Assembly: GCA_024655945.1 (NCBI GenBank)
Contig: JANLFK010000001.1
Coordinates: forward strand, 124,001 to 188,000
Reading direction: 5' to 3'
DNA from: a candidate division KSB1 bacterium
Lineage (GTDB): Bacteria > Zhuqueibacterota > Zhuqueibacteria > JANLFK01 > Oleimicrobiaceae
Length of the DNA stretch: 64,000 nucleotides
Positions 35,638 to 46,314 of the stretch are shown here, piece by piece (positions within the stretch are counted from its first letter, which is position 1; every line of letters starts with the position of its first letter). A program made the position numbers and the translations under genes. Below the pieces are notes generated by a model. That model saw only the letters and a list, made by a program, of their open reading frames with translations. It was not told the DNA's origin and did no database searches.

Positions 35638-36993
35638 TCAGCCTTGCTCCGTGGCCGCCTCGGCCAGCGACCGCCGACCGACCACTTTGCCAAACAGGGT
35701 GTGGCCTTCTGCACCAGTCACGAGCACCTGCACCAGCCTTCCGGGGCTCAGGTACCGCTCCTGCAACACGACGATCATGTTTCCTCCCGTGCGGCCCATG
35801 ACCTGCCGGGCCGACTTCTTGCTCGGCCCCTCGATGAGTACCTCGACGACCGAACCAACACGCCCGCGGTTCTTCTCGAGAGTGATCTGCTTCTGCAAGG
35901 CAATGAGTTCCTCGAGCCTTGCCTGCTTCTCATCTTCGCTCACCGTCTCTTGGAGCCGACAAGCTGCCGTGCCTTCGCGGGGCGAGTACTTGAAGAGGAA
36001 AGCGGCATCAAACCGCACCTCTTCCAATAGCCAGCGTGTGTGCGCAAAGTCCGCCGCCTCTTCGCCCGGAAAGCCAACGATCACGTCCGTGCTCAACGCA
36101 ATCTCCGGCATCGCGCTACGGAGCTCGGCCACGAGCCGCAAGTACTGCTCTCTGGTGTAGCCGCGGTTCATCGCCCGCAGCACCCTGTTGCTCCCGGACT
36201 GCACCGGCAGGTGGACATGCTTGCAAATGACCCCGTGAGCGGCGATCGTCTGAATCAGCTTCGTGGACAGGTCCTTGGGATGGGAAGTGGCGAAACGCAG
36301 TCGCACCAAGCCAGGCACCTGAGCCACTCGGGCGAGCAAGTCGGCAAAGTCATGCCCGCCGTCGCGGTAGGAGTTCACGTTCTGGCCAAGGAGCGTGACT
36401 TCCACGAACCCCAGGGCAATGAGTCTCTCTACCTCGGCGACGATCGAGTCAACCGGGCGGCTCCTTTCCCGGCCCCGCACGTAGGGCACCACGCAATAGG
36501 AGCAAAAGTTGTTGCACCCGCGCATTATTGCTACCCAGGCACTCACCCCCGGCTGGCGAACGGGCTCGATGCCTGCGTAGGTCTCCGAGGTGCAGGAGGC
36601 GTCACGAAGCACGCTGACTGTTCGTCTGGCGAAGATCTCGTCAAGAAGCTCGGGGAGCCGCCGGTATTCGTCCGGCCCGAGCACCAAGTCCACCGCGGGG
36701 TGCTCTCTGAGGAGGCGCTCCCGGAGACGATCAGCCATGCACCCGATCACCCCAAGCACCCGGCAGGAACCATCGGACTTGGGCGCCCTCAGGGCGTTCA
36801 GTCTACCCCGCACCCTCCTCTCGGCGCTTTCGCGAACGGAGCACGTATTGACCAAGACGACCTCGGCTGCGGACAGGGACTCTGCGGCCTGGTAGCCAGC
36901 AGCATGCAAGATGCCGGCCACCAGTTCCGAGTCGTACTTGTTCATCTGGCAGCCGTATGTCTCAATCCAGTATGTGCGTTCTCTGTCGCTCAT
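35638..36993 (-). CDS. miaB: tRNA-2-methylthio-N6-dimethylallyladenosine synthase
   Basis: A 451-residue radical SAM methylthiotransferase that adds the 2-methylthio group to i6A37 of tRNA. The N-terminal UPF0004 domain begins with WIETYGCQMNKYDSE and carries the three auxiliary cluster cysteines. The radical SAM motif is CNNFCSYCVVPYVRG near residue 155, and a TRAM domain ends the protein (EVLIEGPSKKS...). The start ATG at 36993 has a weak ribosome binding site. It is followed upstream by its paralogue mtaB 44 bases away. Confidence 0.93.
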   Translation of the reverse strand: MSDRERTYWIETYGCQMNKYDSELVAGILHAAGYQAAESLSAAEVVLVNTCSVRESAERRVRGRLNALRAPKSDGSCRVLGVIGCMADRLRERLLREHPAVDLVLGPDEYRRLPELLDEIFARRTVSVLRDASCTSETYAGIEPVRQPGVSAWVAIMRGCNNFCSYCVVPYVRGRERSRPVDSIVAEVERLIALGFVEVTLLGQNVNSYRDGGHDFADLLARVAQVPGLVRLRFATSHPKDLSTKLIQTIAAHGVICKHVHLPVQSGSNRVLRAMNRGYTREQYLRLVAELRSAMPEIALSTDVIVGFPGEEAADFAHTRWLLEEVRFDAAFLFKYSPREGTAACRLQETVSEDEKQARLEELIALQKQITLEKNRGRVGSVVEVLIEGPSKKSARQVMGRTGGNMIVVLQERYLSPGRLVQVLVTGAEGHTLFGKVVGRRSLAEAATEQG

Positions 36994-37037
36994 AGCACTG
37001 GATCAAGGGGACGCCCCTTGTCGAAAGCGGCACCCCC

Positions 37038-38426
37038 TCAATCATCCTCGTCGCGCGCCCCAACCACCGCAGGCCGTGCACTGCTGATTGGCCAGTGCCG
37101 CGCCGGCAACACCGTAGCGCGGGCCTGGGCATCAAGAAGATGGCCCCCCAGGGTGCAGTCTTCTCCAAGCGCATCGACATAGACGACTGCGAGCACATTG
37201 CGCAGGTCGCGTGTCCCCTTCGGAACGCGAACCCTCAAGTAGTTGTCGCTCAATCCGTGGGCCCAGCCATCTGCTTCGCGCTCGAAGAGCACCTGCAAAC
37301 GGCGCCCCACAAAGCTTGCGGCAAATTCCATTCGCTTCTTTGCCCCCAATGCGCGCAAACGAGCCGCTCTCTGCTCGGCCACGGGCGGGGGTACCTCATT
37401 ACCCAGCTCTGCCGCCGCAGTGTGCGGCCGCTTCGAATAGCGAAACACATGCAAGTAAGTCAAAGGAGCCTTCTCCACGCATTCCACCGTGGCGCGGAAA
37501 TCGCGATCCTGCTCCCCTGGGTAGCCGACAATTACGTCGCTGCCGATGCTCGCTTCCGGAAAGGCGGCGCGCAGGTTCCTTAGGCAGTCCAGGAATTCGC
37601 CGGCCGAATATGGCCGTCGCATCGAGGCCAAGATCGCATCGCTGCCGCTTTGCAGCGGCACGTGAAAATGGCGACAGACCTGCCGGTGCCCAGCGATGAC
37701 CTGCAGAAGGGGCCCACTGATTTCCGTGCACTCCAGTGAACTGAGACGGAAGCGGACCTCGGGCAGCGCGCTGCACAGACGGTCAAGCAGTGCCGGCAAG
37801 TCGGTGCACGGCTGCAGGTCGCGCCCGTACGCGCCAATGTGCACGCCGGTGAGGACGAGCTCTTTGTGGCCCCGTTCGGCCAGTTGAGTTGCTCTTGCTA
37901 ACACATCCTCCACCTCGGCACTACGTGCAGGCCCGCGCGCCAGCGGCACGGTGCAATAGCTGCAGCCGGCGTCGCATCCGTCCTGAATTTTCAGGAAGGC
38001 ACGCGTGCGTGGGGTCGCATTCCCCGCACAAGGGGCAACGAAACAATGTTCTGGCCCTGCAAGACGCACCAGCGGCTCCTTGCGCTTGCGGCCCCCATTC
38101 AGGTAATCAAAGAGCTGGAATTTCGCTTCGGCGCCCAAGACCACATCCACACCCGGCAGGGCCGCGAGCTGCTCAGGGGCAAGTTGCGCATAGCAGCCCG
38201 TTACGACGAGAAACGCCTGAGGCAGCTCTCTGGCGGCGCGTCGCACTGCCTGGCGGGAGCATGCATCCGTCCGCTGCGTGACGCTACAGGTGTTGATCAC
38301 CACCACATCGGCGGGAGCGCCAAAGGGCACGAGTCGAAAGCCCTTACGGCAGAACTCCTCCGCCAACATGGAACCTTCGGCTTGATTGAGCTTGCAGCCC
38401 AGGGTGTAGATAGCTACTCTGCGCAC
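37038..38426 (-). CDS. mtaB: tRNA (t6A37) methylthiotransferase MtaB
   Basis: A 462-residue methylthiotransferase, paralogous to MiaB, that converts t6A37 to ms2t6A in tRNA. YTLGCKLNQAEGSML opens the UPF0004 domain and CDAGCSYCTVPLARG is the radical SAM motif. MtaB-type features (KLNQ near the N terminus, FLKIQDGCDAGC) separate it from MiaB and RimO. There is no ATG; GTG at 38426 (GGA upstream) is my choice and TTG at 38435 is an alternative. Tandem mtaB-miaB concentrates position 37 modification in one unit. Confidence 0.9.
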   Translation of the reverse strand: MRRVAIYTLGCKLNQAEGSMLAEEFCRKGFRLVPFGAPADVVVINTCSVTQRTDACSRQAVRRAARELPQAFLVVTGCYAQLAPEQLAALPGVDVVLGAEAKFQLFDYLNGGRKRKEPLVRLAGPEHCFVAPCAGNATPRTRAFLKIQDGCDAGCSYCTVPLARGPARSAEVEDVLARATQLAERGHKELVLTGVHIGAYGRDLQPCTDLPALLDRLCSALPEVRFRLSSLECTEISGPLLQVIAGHRQVCRHFHVPLQSGSDAILASMRRPYSAGEFLDCLRNLRAAFPEASIGSDVIVGYPGEQDRDFRATVECVEKAPLTYLHVFRYSKRPHTAAAELGNEVPPPVAEQRAARLRALGAKKRMEFAASFVGRRLQVLFEREADGWAHGLSDNYLRVRVPKGTRDLRNVLAVVYVDALGEDCTLGGHLLDAQARATVLPARHWPISSARPAVVGARDEDD

Positions 38427-38443
38427 AACGTCCAAATGGCGTT

Positions 38444-38467
38444 GTCGGGCCGCAAAGCGGACCCGAC
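38444..38467 (-). terminator. GC-rich hairpin between rpsA and mtaB
   Basis: On the minus strand GTCGGG-T-CCGC pairs with GCGG-CCCGAC around a TTT loop, giving 10 base pairs with one bulged T. It lies about 60 bases after the rpsA stop and about 18 bases before the mtaB start. No T-run follows, so it may attenuate or protect the rpsA transcript end and not fully terminate. Confidence 0.4.
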
Positions 38468-38529
38468 ACCCTCCAAGTCATCACACTGACCGCAGTTGCT
38501 CCTCCACCAGAGGAACCATGAGCTCTGCG

Positions 38530-40649
<2,120 letters not shown>

Positions 40650-40653
<4 letters not shown>

Positions 40654-41546
40654 TCAGCACTACCTCCTTTTATGTGTTTTTCGTGCCCGTGTGTGCGGGC
40701 AACGTGTGCGACGTGAGATGCCACCCGCTCCAGCAACCAGCGCGGAGTGGAGGCCCCCCCTGTTATCCCCACCGCTTCCCCTGGGCTGAACCACTCTGCC
40801 TGCACATCCTCGGCGCTTTCCACCCAGAAGGAGCGCTTGTTGCTCTGCTGGCATATAGTGAACAATTGCCGAGAGTTGGAACTCTCCTTGCCGCCGACAA
40901 ACACTACCACGTCGCGTGCTCCTGCGAAGGCTACGATGCTTTCCTGTCGGCGGCTCACGGCACGACAGGTGGTGTTAAACACTTCCAACGACGGAAGCCG
41001 CCGCCGTAAGGCGGCCTCTACCTCGTGGAAGTGCTCCTCGGGTGCGGTCGTCTGCGCCACCAGTACCGTGGGCGGCCCCGGGGCTATCTTGTCTGCCTCT
41101 TCCAGGGAGTTGACCACGACCGCCCCTTGCGGGCAATGGCCCACGAGTCCCAGAACTTCGGGGTGCTCTCTCTTGCCAAAGACCACCACGCGATAGCCTC
41201 GCGCGCAGTAGTCCTTGACCAGCTGCTGCACATGCCGCACGATGGGACAAGTGCCGTCAACCACATCCAGCCCTGCCTCCGCAAGGCGAGCCCGCAGCGA
41301 CTCAGAGACGCCGTGGCTGCGAATCAGCACGCGCCGCGTCCGCAAGGCCTTCAAGTCACCGCTTTCCACTTCTTCCTGCGGGACGGTCACCAGGCCCTTC
41401 TGTTGCAGTCGTGCCACTTCCGCAGGGTTATGGATCACCGGGCCGATGGAAGCCACCCGCCCCTTGGCGAGCGCTCTCTCTGCCAAGGCGATTGCGCGTG
41501 CCACGCCGGCGCAGAAGCCGGCACTCTTATCTATGTCAACAGTCAC
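40650..41546 (-). CDS. ispH: 4-Hydroxy-3-methylbut-2-enyl diphosphate reductase
   Basis: A 298-residue [4Fe-4S] enzyme producing IPP and DMAPP, the last step of the MEP isoprenoid pathway. The three cluster cysteines are C12 (GFCAGV), C100 (TCPIV) and C194 (NTTCRA), with the catalytic TTAPEE near residue 168. The start is GTG at 41546. Its stop overlaps the rpsA start; in Clostridia and relatives IspH and S1 are fused into one protein, so the adjacency is a recurring association. Confidence 0.95.
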
Positions 41547-41568
41547 CGCAGAGCTGGGCTGTTGAGCC

Positions 41569-42273
41569 TCACGCCTGCGCTGCTCCCGTGTCGCCGAGAT
41601 GTTCCTGTACCTTCCGAAGAACGAACTCGACCTGCTGGTCGATGGTCAGGTTCGTTGTATCCACTTCAATGGCATCTGGGGCTTTGCGCAGCGGCCCATG
41701 GGCGCGCCGCGCGTCGTCCTGGTCCCGGCGCTGTAACTGGGCAGCCAATTCCTCGAGAGGCGCCTGCACCGACCTGGCTGCATATTCGGCCTGGCGGCGT
41801 CGCGCCCGCACTTCCAAAGAGGCGGTGAAGTAGAATTTGAGATCGGCATTAGGGAAAATCACCGTGCCGATGTCCCGCCCTTCTGCCACTACCCCGCCTT
41901 GGGCGCCAATGGCGCGCTGCAGGGCAACCATCTGCTCGCGCACCGCGCGATTGGCCGCCACCGGGCCGATCTTCTCCGCAACCTCCGGCGCGCGAATCTC
42001 CTCGGTCACATCCTGACCGTCCAAGAGGACGCGCAGATGTGCACCTTTCTGCTCTAACTGGATCGTCGTCGCGCGCGCCAGGGCGGCCACCCCGTCCTCG
42101 TCGGCAGGGTCAATGCCCTTCCACAGCACCTTGAGCGTCAACGCCCGGTACAGTGCCCCAGAATCTAAGTAAAGGTAACCTAACTTCTCTGCCACCAGGC
42201 GTGCCGTGCTGCTCTTGCCAGAAGCGGCGACGCCGTCGATGGCGATGATCAGCTTCCTGCGCCTTCCCTCCAC
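41569..42273 (-). CDS. cmk: Cytidylate kinase
   Basis: A 234-residue (d)CMP kinase. Walker A GVAASGKSS lies at residues 14-22, followed by YLYLDSGALYRALTL, the QDVTEEIRAPEVAEK insertion typical of type I CMP kinases and VVAEGRDIGTVIFPNADLKFY. No ATG is available; GTG at 42273 comes just after the rluB stop, which I prefer to longer readings that would overlap rluB. Cmk next to rpsA and ispH is a common arrangement in bacteria. Confidence 0.92.
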   Translation of the reverse strand: MEGRRRKLIIAIDGVAASGKSSTARLVAEKLGYLYLDSGALYRALTLKVLWKGIDPADEDGVAALARATTIQLEQKGAHLRVLLDGQDVTEEIRAPEVAEKIGPVAANRAVREQMVALQRAIGAQGGVVAEGRDIGTVIFPNADLKFYFTASLEVRARRRQAEYAARSVQAPLEELAAQLQRRDQDDARRAHGPLRKAPDAIEVDTTNLTIDQQVEFVLRKVQEHLGDTGAAQA

Positions 42274-42283
42274 CCCTGCCCTC

Positions 42284-43054
42284 TCATCCCTCCACAGTCG
42301 CACAGCAGTCGGTCGACGCAGGGTACGAGCTCTTGCTTGCCAGACCGGCAGCTTGGTGAAGTTGTGCAACTTCCTCATCGGTCAAGTGGCGCCAGGAACC
42401 GATTGGCAGCTCGCCCAAGCTGAGAGGGCCAAATGCCACTCGGCGAAGGAGGAGGACGCGGTAGCCCAGCGCCGCGAACATGCGCCTCACCTGCCGTTTG
42501 CGGCCCTCGCGCAAAGTGAGCTCCACCACCTTGCCCTGCGGAAGGGCGTCCAGCAGGCGCGCCTCGCACGGGCCGGTCATGCCATCGTCCAGGGCGATCC
42601 CTCCACGCAGCTTTTCAATGTCGTGCACCGCGACTTCACGGTCGAGCACGGCCACGTAGGTCTTGGCGACTTTGAAGCGCGGGTGGAGCAGGCGATTGGT
42701 CAATTCACCGTCGTCGGTCAGCAGGAGCAGCCCCTCCGTATCGATGTCCAGGCGGCCGACCGGGAACAGGCGTGAGCCCATGGGCACAAGGTCCACCACC
42801 TTGGGCCTGCCACGGGTATCGCGCACCGTGGTCACATATCCCCGCGGCTTGTGCAGCATGATGTACACGCGACCTTGCTTAGGCCGCACCGCTTGCCCGT
42901 CCACGGCAACCTCGTCCTTTTGCTCGTCGATGCGAGTGCCAAGAGAGGTTACCGTCTGCCCGTTAACGGTGACACGTCCGCTCCTGATGAGCTCACCGCA
43001 TGCGCGGCGCGAGGCGACTCCGCAGCCAGCAAGGAACTTATTGAGTCTCACCAT
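42284..43054 (-). CDS. rluB: 23S rRNA pseudouridine synthase (RsuA/RluB family)
   Basis: A 256-residue enzyme. The N-terminal S4 domain (MVRLNKFLAGCGVASRRACGELI) is followed by the pseudouridine synthase domain with the catalytic motif VGRLDIDTEGLLLLTDDGEL near residue 105 and REGRKRQVRRMFAALG near residue 185. ATG at 43054 aligns with the S4 start and overlaps the end of scpB by 17 bases. RluB and not RsuA is favoured by the scpAB neighbours, as in many genomes. The C-terminal 20 residues are unusually Ser/Ala rich. Confidence 0.92.
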   Translation of the reverse strand: MVRLNKFLAGCGVASRRACGELIRSGRVTVNGQTVTSLGTRIDEQKDEVAVDGQAVRPKQGRVYIMLHKPRGYVTTVRDTRGRPKVVDLVPMGSRLFPVGRLDIDTEGLLLLTDDGELTNRLLHPRFKVAKTYVAVLDREVAVHDIEKLRGGIALDDGMTGPCEARLLDALPQGKVVELTLREGRKRQVRRMFAALGYRVLLLRRVAFGPLSLGELPIGSWRHLTDEEVAQLHQAAGLASKSSYPASTDCCATVEG

Positions 43055-43682
43055 CAGCGCTCTGCCCCTCGTCTTCCACCCTTTCTCCCGGTGCAACCAC
43101 CTCGACGCCCGTCTCCTCGGCCGTTGGTTCAGGCTCCTCTCGCGGCGCACGAGCCTTGAGCAGTGCCTCCACCTCCTCTAAGGAGGGAAGGTCGGCGAGG
43201 CTATTGATGCCAAAGTAAGCCAGAAAGTGCTCGGTCGTTTTGTACAGCACCGGCCTGCCAACGGTCGACGCCCGTCCCGCCATGGTAATGAGGTTGCGCT
43301 CTAACAAGTTCTTGAAGACCCCATCGGAATTCACGCCACGGACTGCAGCCACCTCGGCCCTGCTGATCGGTTGCTTGAAGGCAATGATGGCCAGCGCCTC
43401 CAGAGCTGCACGTGACAGGCGGTGACGCGCCCGGCCACGGTGGTACTTGCGCACCCACTGCGCCAGATGAGGGCGCGTAAACATCTGAAAACCGCCGGCC
43501 ACGCGCCGGATTTCAAAGGCGTGTCCGTGCTCCCGGTATTCGTCATTGAGCTGTTCTACCGCCTGCTCCAGCAGGTCCGCGTCGATCTCTTCCAGTGCTG
43601 CCCGAATGCGCTGCAAGGTGACTGGCGCATCCGAGGCGAAGATGAGCGCCTCAATGATCTCCTTGGCGGTCTCGAACTCCAT
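43038..43682 (-). CDS. scpB: Segregation and condensation protein B
   Basis: A 214-residue winged-helix subunit of the SMC-ScpAB condensin. Family blocks are EALIFASDAPVTLQRI near the N terminus, RLSRAALEALAIIAFKQPISRAEVAAVRGV in the middle and GRPVLYKTTEHFLAYFG toward the end. The last 40 residues are acidic and disordered-looking. Its ATG overlaps the stop of scpA by one base (TGATG). Confidence 0.95.
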   Translation of the reverse strand: MEFETAKEIIEALIFASDAPVTLQRIRAALEEIDADLLEQAVEQLNDEYREHGHAFEIRRVAGGFQMFTRPHLAQWVRKYHRGRARHRLSRAALEALAIIAFKQPISRAEVAAVRGVNSDGVFKNLLERNLITMAGRASTVGRPVLYKTTEHFLAYFGINSLADLPSLEEVEALLKARAPREEPEPTAEETGVEVVAPGERVEDEGQSADGETQ

Positions 43683-44392
43683 CAGGCTCCGTATATCCAG
43701 ATCTCGGCAAAAGGGGCAGACTGCCGCACGACCACCGCCCCTCGCCGCATCAGCTCCAACAGGGCCAAGAAGGTGGCAATCATCACCAACTTGCTCTCCA
43801 GACCGGCGATGAGGTCAGCAAAGAGCGCCTCGCCGTGCGTGTGGAGATAGTCGAGGATGTAGGTAATCTGCTCATCTACTGAGGCTTCGGCCTCACGAAT
43901 TTCGTGATAGGTAACACTGGAGGCGCGCTCCAGAAGCACACTGAAAGCGGCCACCAGGTCGTAAAGAGACACCTCCTGAGCGTCCCACTCCTCCTCTGCG
44001 TACCCGTCTCTATCCAGCGCGACTTGCAGGCGAGGAAAGTGGTCACGCTCCCGCTCTTCAAGTTCCGAGAGGCCGACTGCTACCTGCTTGTACTTTTGGT
44101 ACTCCAGCAGCCTTTGCACCAGTTCGGCGCGAGGGTCTTCCTGCTCCTCTTCCAACTCTTCCGGGCGCGGCAAGAGCATCTGCGCCTTGATGTGCATCAA
44201 CCTGGCGGCCATGAAAATGAACTCCCCGGCCAGGTCGATGTCCAGATAGCGCATGAGGTCGAGGTACTGCAGGTACTGCGCCGTGATCTCCGCGATAGGG
44301 ATGTCGAAGATGTCCACCTCGTTCTTGCGGATGAGGAAGAGGAGGAGTTCGAGGGGTCCCTCGAACTTTTGCAGACACACTGTGTAAGACAT
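43682..44392 (-). CDS. scpA: Segregation and condensation protein A
   Basis: A 236-residue kleisin subunit of condensin that bridges the SMC heads. It starts with KFEGPLELLLFLIRKNEVDIFDIPIAEIT and continues with FIFMAARLMHIKAQMLLPRP, both highly characteristic. The C-terminal winged helix ends with IATFLALLELMRRGAVVVRQ. ATG at 44392 overlaps nothing but lies three bases after the trpS stop, and scpB follows directly. Confidence 0.95.
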   Translation of the reverse strand: MSYTVCLQKFEGPLELLLFLIRKNEVDIFDIPIAEITAQYLQYLDLMRYLDIDLAGEFIFMAARLMHIKAQMLLPRPEELEEEQEDPRAELVQRLLEYQKYKQVAVGLSELEERERDHFPRLQVALDRDGYAEEEWDAQEVSLYDLVAAFSVLLERASSVTYHEIREAEASVDEQITYILDYLHTHGEALFADLIAGLESKLVMIATFLALLELMRRGAVVVRQSAPFAEIWIYGA

Positions 44393-44395
44393 GCG

Positions 44396-45379
44396 TTATC
44401 CAATCCTCATCGCGGCGCGCACGAGGGTCATGGTCTGTGCCGCTTCCGCGCGCGCCCGGGCGTTCCCCTGCGCTATGATGTCGCGCACTTCGTCCATGTG
44501 GGCGACATAGTAGCTACGCCTCTCCCTGATGGGCTCCAGGAACGAAGCCAATTTGCCAGCCAGGTTCTTCTTGCACGCCACACACCCCAACGCACCACTG
44601 CGGCAGTCACGCTCGATGTCGGCGACCTCATCCGGGTTGAACTTGCGGTGGAAAGTAAAGACCAGACAAATCTCCGGCCGTCCCGGGTCGCCGCGTCGGA
44701 TCTTCTGGGGATCGGTCACCGCCGTCATGACCTTGCGCTGGATCTCCTCAGGCCCATCGGAAAGCAAGATGGTATTGCCCGCCGACTTGCTCATGCGGTT
44801 GCCGTCCAAACCCGGCAGACGCGCGAACTCGGTCAGCAGCGCTTCCGGTTCAGGAAAGACCTCCCCATAAAGGGAATTGAACCGCCGGGCGATCTCGCGG
44901 GTAAGTTCCACGTGCGGGACTTGATCCTCGCCAACCGGCACGGCGTGTGCGCGATAGATGAGAATGTCTGCGGCCTGCAGGACCGGATAGCCCAGATGTC
45001 CGTACGACATCCGACTGTCCAACCCTAAGTCACGCGCTTGCTCCTTCACGGTTGGGTTACGTTCCAACCGAGGCACCGTGACCAGCATGGCAAAGAGAAG
45101 AAACAGCTCGGCCTGTTCCTTCACCTGCGACTGGACAAAGAGCACGCTCTTGCCCGGGTCGATACCAGCGGCCAGCCAGTCGATCACCATCTCGATGGTG
45201 TCATCGTAGATGCCGCTCGTGTCTTCGTACGAGGTGGTCAAGGTGTGCCAGTCGGCCACCATGTGGAAATTCTCGTACTCCCCCTGCAATCGCACCCAAT
45301 TTTCCAGTGCGCCCGCATAGTTGCCCAAATGCAGACGGCCAGTCGGGCGCATCCCACTGAGAATTCGTTTCTTGCTCAA
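44396..45379 (-). CDS. trpS: Tryptophanyl-tRNA synthetase
   Basis: A 327-residue class I aminoacyl-tRNA synthetase. The HIGH-like motif is HLGN at residues 17-20 and the KMSKS-like motif is RMSKSAGN near residue 195. I chose TTG at 45379 because it gives MSKKRILSGMRPTG, as in relatives, and GGGAG lies nine bases upstream; a GTG twelve codons earlier is possible. The cysteine set CVACKKNL near the C-terminal third may bind zinc or an Fe-S cluster, as in some bacterial TrpRS. Confidence 0.95.
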   Translation of the reverse strand: MSKKRILSGMRPTGRLHLGNYAGALENWVRLQGEYENFHMVADWHTLTTSYEDTSGIYDDTIEMVIDWLAAGIDPGKSVLFVQSQVKEQAELFLLFAMLVTVPRLERNPTVKEQARDLGLDSRMSYGHLGYPVLQAADILIYRAHAVPVGEDQVPHVELTREIARRFNSLYGEVFPEPEALLTEFARLPGLDGNRMSKSAGNTILLSDGPEEIQRKVMTAVTDPQKIRRGDPGRPEICLVFTFHRKFNPDEVADIERDCRSGALGCVACKKNLAGKLASFLEPIRERRSYYVAHMDEVRDIIAQGNARARAEAAQTMTLVRAAMRIG

Positions 45380-45446
45380 AGACTCACAGCTCCCTACAGT
45401 GCGTTGGCTGCCCACGCTCTTCCCCGCACGACCGGACCGTGTGGTG

Positions 45447-45962
45447 TCAGTTCATGAAGAGGTAGGGTTTCCACCGCTCGTCACTCACGCCGACAAGGTG
45501 CTGGATGAAGAAGAGGTTGTTCGGCTTGCGCGGCTGGCGCAGCAGGCGCATCCCTGCCTCCTCTGGCGTACGGTTCCCTTTGCGCGTGTTGCAGCGCACG
45601 CATGCGCACACCAGATTCTCCCACGTGTCGGTGCCGCCGTGATCCTTGGGTACCACGTGGTCGACCGTGAGTGGACTTCTGGTAGTCCCGCAGTACTGGC
45701 ACCGGTGGCCGTCCCGCTTGAGGATGTTGCGCCGCGTCAGAAGAATCCTTTTGCGCGGCACCTGGATGAAGCGCACCAGGCGCACAATGCTCGGCAGCGG
45801 CAAAACAGTCGACACAGAGCGCACCAGGTAGGGGTGGCGCTCGATGATCTCTGCCTTGCCAAGGTAGATGAGCACGATTGCCTTCTTGGCACTGGTAACG
45901 CTCATCGGCTCATAGTTCTGATTCAGCAGCAGAACGCCTTTGTTGAGTGTGGCCGCAGACAT
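45447..45962 (-). CDS. HNH endonuclease family protein
   Basis: A 171-residue protein with a C-terminal HNH domain: zinc-binding CQYCG...CVRCNTRKG and the catalytic LTVDHVVPKDHGGTDTWENLV. The N-terminal 70 residues (VLLLNQNYEPMSVTSAKKAIVL) are typical of a widely conserved stand-alone HNH family whose biological role is not settled. It is not next to phage genes. A good promoter lies 46 bases upstream. Confidence 0.88.
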   Translation of the reverse strand: MSAATLNKGVLLLNQNYEPMSVTSAKKAIVLIYLGKAEIIERHPYLVRSVSTVLPLPSIVRLVRFIQVPRKRILLTRRNILKRDGHRCQYCGTTRSPLTVDHVVPKDHGGTDTWENLVCACVRCNTRKGNRTPEEAGMRLLRQPRKPNNLFFIQHLVGVSDERWKPYLFMN

Positions 45963-46007
45963 CTCTTTGCTTTTCTAACCGTTACCCTCCTTTCCGGCTT
46001 GACTTTG

Positions 46008-46036
46008 AATTTAGCACAATGCGCCCAAATAGTCAA
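46008..46036 (-). promoter_or_regulatory. Promoter of the HNH endonuclease gene
   Basis: On the minus strand TTGACT (46031-46036), a 17-base spacer and TAAATT (46008-46013). A second TTGACT on the plus strand at about 45999-46004 makes the site an imperfect inverted pair, which might also matter for regulation. Confidence 0.65.
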
Positions 46037-46065
46037 GCTGTTTTTGGCTCTACCCCACCGCGCGC

Positions 46066-46230
46066 TCAGAACGATTCTGCCTCGTCGATCAGCATGATGG
46101 GGATATCGTCTTCCACCCGGTACTTCAGGCGGCAGGCGTGGCAGATCAGCTTCTCGTTCTTCTGGTCGTATTCCAGTTCGCCTTTGCACTTGGGGCACGC
46201 CAGGATCTCCAACAGTTCCTTGTCAAGCAT
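46066..46230 (-). CDS. Trm112-like zinc-ribbon protein
   Basis: A 54-residue protein of the Trm112/YcaR family: MLDKELLEILACPKC, then KGELEY, LICHACRLKYRV and IPIMLIDEA. The CPKC/CHAC pairs can bind one zinc. Such proteins activate methyltransferases in eukaryotes and archaea; the bacterial role is uncertain. The ATG is preceded by a perfect GGAGGA and the gene ends with TGA. Confidence 0.9.
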   Translation of the reverse strand: MLDKELLEILACPKCKGELEYDQKNEKLICHACRLKYRVEDDIPIMLIDEAESF

Positions 46231-46314
46231 AGGTTCCTCCGTGAAAGACTCACTTCACCCAACACCCAGTTTTCGAAAAATACCTCCCGCAGATGGTGGC
46301 CGTCGATGGTGCTT

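Noticed and set aside
45447-45962. HNH nuclease as part of a defence island or phage
   Set aside because: Neighbours are housekeeping genes and the protein belongs to a broadly conserved stand-alone HNH family.
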